This document shows positions 5,855 to 7,386 of a DNA stretch of 7,386 nt, piece by piece. How positions within the stretch are numbered: position 1 is the first letter of the stretch; every line of letters starts with the position of its first letter. Location: assembly GCA_003567835.1 (NCBI GenBank), contig PWYO01000047.1, positions 1 to 7,386 of the forward strand, in the 5' to 3' direction. The notes below the pieces were generated by a model. The model was not told the origin of the DNA. It worked only from the letters and a program-made list of their open reading frames with translations, and ran no database searches. Source of the DNA: Actinomycetota bacterium (GTDB lineage Bacteria; Actinomycetota; Humimicrobiia; Humimicrobiales; Humimicrobiaceae). The position numbers were made by a program, and so were the translations under genes.

Positions 5855-7168
5855 CTAGCCAGACTCTCCTTTCCTTCGGTCCAGGACCCTTTTGGCCTTG
5901 CCCATACTCCTTTTGATGGTCTTGGGTTCTTTTAATTTCACATTAACATGAATGCCTATGGCTGAATAGAGCTTGCTGGCAATGGAGGATTCAAAAGCTT
6001 CCAGTTCATTCATTTTTTCTGAAAAAATGTCTTCGGAGACTTCCACCCACAATTCCATGCTGTCCAGATAATTTTTCCGGTCCACCACAATCAGATAGTG
6101 GGGTTCTACTTCTTTTACCTTCATCAGCACTTCTTCAATCTGGGAGGGGAATACGTTTACCCCCCGGATAATAAGCATATCATCGGTGCGCCCCATAGGC
6201 TTGGCCATCCGTGCGTGGGTCCTCCCGCAGGCACACACCGAAGGATCCAGGGCTGAAAGGTCTCTGGTTCGGTATCGGATAATGGGGATTCCCTCCTTGG
6301 TGATGGACGTAAACACCATCTCTCCCCTTTGGCCGGGGGGGAGGGTCTTTCCGGTGGCAGGGTCTATGATTTCAATGATAAAGTGATCTTCGGCCACATG
6401 CAGCCCCTTCTTGGCCAGGCACTCACAGCTGACCCCCGGCCCTATAATCTCGCTTAAGCCGTATATGTCTACAGCATCAATTGACAGTCTCCGCTCAATT
6501 TCTGCGCGCATCTCCTCTGTCCAGGGCTCTGCACCCATCACCCCCACCCTTAAAGGCAAGCTGGAAAAATCAATTCCCATCTCACTGCCCACTTCTGCAA
6601 TATACAGGGCATAAGAAGGGGTACAGCAGAGCACCGTAGACTGGTAATCGGCCATGATTTTCAGCTGCCTTTGGGTATTGCCCCCGGACACGGGAATAAC
6701 CGTAGCCCCCAGAATTTCCGCGCCGTAATGCAGGCCCAGACCGCCGGTGAAAAGGCCGTATCCATAACTGTTTTGGATCAAGTCATTTTCCCTTACCCCT
6801 ACGCTGTACAGGTTTCTGGCAATCAGGTTGCCCCACAGGGCAATATCATTTTTGGTATAGCCCACCACCGTGGGATTGCCTGTAGTGCCCGAGGAGGAGT
6901 GTATGCGCACAATCTCTTCCATGGGCCTGGCAAACATGCCAAAAGGATAGTTTAGGCGGAGATCATCTTTGGTGGTGAAAGGAAGATTGGCCAAGTCATC
7001 CAGATTTTTGAAACCATAGGGATCCACTCCGCTCTCATCAATCCTTTCCCGATAAAACTTCACATGTTCATAAACGCCGATCAGCGTTTTTTTTAGTCTT
7101 TCCAGCTGCAGTGCCAACAGTTTTTCTCTGGGCATAGTTTCATCATTTTTTTCCCAGTAATCAACCAC
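5855..7168 (-). CDS. paaK: Phenylacetate-CoA ligase family protein (first tandem copy)
   Basis: A 437-residue AMP-forming aryl-CoA ligase, cytosolic. Motifs in order: SSSGTTGNPT (91-100, ATP phosphate loop), YGYGLFTGGLGLHYGAE (135-151, acid-pocket region in the form usual for PaaK), YGLSE (236-240), CEC (248-250), RYRTRD (298-303), CAC (312-314), GRTDDMLIIRGVNVFP (326-341) and the lid motif GKAKRVLDRR (423-432). It should activate phenylacetate or a related aryl or organic acid for anaerobic breakdown; in anaerobes such ligases often serve degradation of aromatic amino acids together with 2-oxoacid:ferredoxin oxidoreductases, none of which is in this window. The start is GTG at 7168-7166, supported by a strong AAAGGAGGT eight bases before. 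It follows the symporter gene by 24 bases, consistent with uptake and activation of one substrate. The second ligase gene follows after three bases and is a tandem duplicate. Confidence 0.93.
   Translation of the reverse strand: MVDYWEKNDETMPREKLLALQLERLKKTLIGVYEHVKFYRERIDESGVDPYGFKNLDDLANLPFTTKDDLRLNYPFGMFARPMEEIVRIHSSSGTTGNPTVVGYTKNDIALWGNLIARNLYSVGVRENDLIQNSYGYGLFTGGLGLHYGAEILGATVIPVSGGNTQRQLKIMADYQSTVLCCTPSYALYIAEVGSEMGIDFSSLPLRVGVMGAEPWTEEMRAEIERRLSIDAVDIYGLSEIIGPGVSCECLAKKGLHVAEDHFIIEIIDPATGKTLPPGQRGEMVFTSITKEGIPIIRYRTRDLSALDPSVCACGRTHARMAKPMGRTDDMLIIRGVNVFPSQIEEVLMKVKEVEPHYLIVVDRKNYLDSMELWVEVSEDIFSEKMNELEAFESSIASKLYSAIGIHVNVKLKEPKTIKRSMGKAKRVLDRRKGESG
5865..5872 (-). promoter_or_regulatory. 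Shine-Dalgarno of the second ligase gene
   Basis: AAAGGAGA on the minus strand lies in the last codons of the first ligase gene, 13 bases before the ATG at 5851-5849. The spacing is longer than optimal; re-initiation after the TAG three bases upstream of the ATG could help. Confidence 0.55.
6122..6211. repeat. Near-identical 90-bp patch shared with the sister ligase (copy B)
   Basis: Counterpart of 4799-4888, four mismatches in 90 bases by eye, same orientation and reading frame. All four differences are single-base substitutions and there are no gaps. Confidence 0.85.
6398..6463. repeat. Near-identical 66-bp patch shared with the sister ligase (copy B)
   Basis: Counterpart of 5075-5140, two mismatches in 66 bases by eye, same orientation and frame. 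One difference changes Ile to Val after YGLSE, the other is silent. Confidence 0.85.
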
Positions 7169-7176
7169 CGCTGATG

Positions 7177-7185
7177 ACCTCCTTT
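7177..7185 (-). promoter_or_regulatory. Strong Shine-Dalgarno of the first ligase gene
   Basis: AAAGGAGGT on the minus strand, near-perfect complement of the 16S 3' end, eight bases before GTG 7168-7166. It lies in the 24-base gap after the symporter stop and decides the GTG start. It is the strongest ribosome site in the window. Confidence 0.88.
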
Positions 7186-7192
7186 CTATGTA

Positions 7193-7386
7193 TTATCGAA
7201 AGCTTTTTTCAATGACCTCGGTGGGCAGCGGTTTGGTAAACAAGCTTACCACAATGGTCACCACAAAGGCGGCAGGAAAGGCCACCAGTATGGGATCCAC
7301 CGCAGACCAGGGAAAGCTTGCCAAGGTGTCCCTTCCAAACAACAGATTGCAAAGCCCAATCATGGCAGAATTACTTTCATGGATAA
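7193..7386 (-). CDS. Sodium:solute symporter family protein, C-terminal end (5' end outside window)
   Basis: Sixty-three codons are visible, ending in TAA at 7195-7193. They contain FPWSAVDPILVAFPAAF, a final hydrophobic helix (residues about 31-49 of the fragment), and a TKPLP-TEVIEKSF tail. The VDP-helix-SLFTKPLP pattern followed by a short tail with a K-x-F end is characteristic of ActP/PaaL-like members of the SSS family, Na+-driven carriers of acetate, phenylacetate and related carboxylates in the inner membrane. Most of the protein, including the Na+ site helices, lies beyond the right edge, so the substrate cannot be judged. The position immediately upstream of two PaaK-type ligases fits an acid-uptake role; this is inference from context. 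Confidence 0.75.
   Translation of the reverse strand, partial: IHESNSAMIGLCNLLFGRDTLASFPWSAVDPILVAFPAAFVVTIVVSLFTKPLPTEVIEKSFR

Noticed and set aside
5261..5935. 224-codon plus-strand open frame opposite the second ligase
   Set aside because: It is antisense to conserved ligase motifs and spans the ligase-ligase junction; the product resembles no family and a similar antisense frame appears opposite the paralogue, as expected from codon use.
1..7386. tRNA, rRNA, CRISPR arrays, insertion sequences, phage or toxin-antitoxin genes
   Set aside because: Nothing in the window shows cloverleaf ends, regularly spaced repeats, terminal inverted repeats or transposase motifs; practically all bases are accounted for by coding sequence.

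Overview
The window is a densely packed accessory-metabolism operon on the minus strand, with almost no intergenic DNA. It probably comes from an anaerobic, Gram-negative-type bacterium, perhaps Desulfobacterota-like. That guess rests on moderate GC, strong AGGAGG-type ribosome binding sites, a lytic-transglycosylase tail at the left edge, PaaK-type aryl-CoA ligases without any aerobic paa ring-oxidation genes, and a B12/radical SAM protein. No 16S or ribosomal marker is present, so the taxonomy is low confidence.

Reading with transcription (right to left) the order is: the C-terminal end of a sodium:solute symporter (7193 to window end); two tandem paralogous phenylacetate-CoA-ligase-family enzymes (5855-7168 and 4538-5851); a degenerate, catalytically dead-looking trans-prenyltransferase homologue resembling HepS (3712-about 4542); a cobalamin-binding-type radical SAM protein (1987-3711); a catalytically intact polyprenyl diphosphate synthase of HepT type (1014-1979, possibly from 2075); and an AEC-family carrier (67-1017). 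Gene junctions are 24 nt, 3 nt, a 5-nt overlap, 0 nt, 7 nt and a 4-nt ATGA overlap, so co-transcription and translational coupling are likely. At the left edge the operon converges on a plus-strand gene, of which only the last 22 codons are seen; the two stop codons overlap in one CTAG palindrome, leaving no room for an intergenic terminator.

Functionally there are two modules. The right half looks like uptake of an organic (aryl) acid by an Na+ symporter followed by ATP-dependent CoA activation by two sister ligases. The left half looks like a two-subunit isoprenoid diphosphate synthase whose subunit genes flank a radical SAM gene. That order, inactive subunit - putative methyltransferase or modifying enzyme - active subunit, recalls the Bacillus hepS-menG-hepT cluster, with the quinone methyltransferase position taken by a B12/radical SAM protein. 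The most interesting hypothesis is that this operon makes or modifies a prenyl chain or prenylated quinone/aromatic compound, with the radical SAM protein as methylating or rearranging enzyme. This is inference from gene order and motifs.

A second notable point is that the HepS-like reading frame stays open and protein-like well upstream of its first conventional start codon, but contains no ATG, GTG or TTG there. The best-placed initiator is an ATT codon with a good Shine-Dalgarno, overlapping the stop of the preceding ligase gene. No RNA genes, CRISPR arrays, insertion sequences or internal promoters were recognised, and no stretch over 300 bases lacks a gene.
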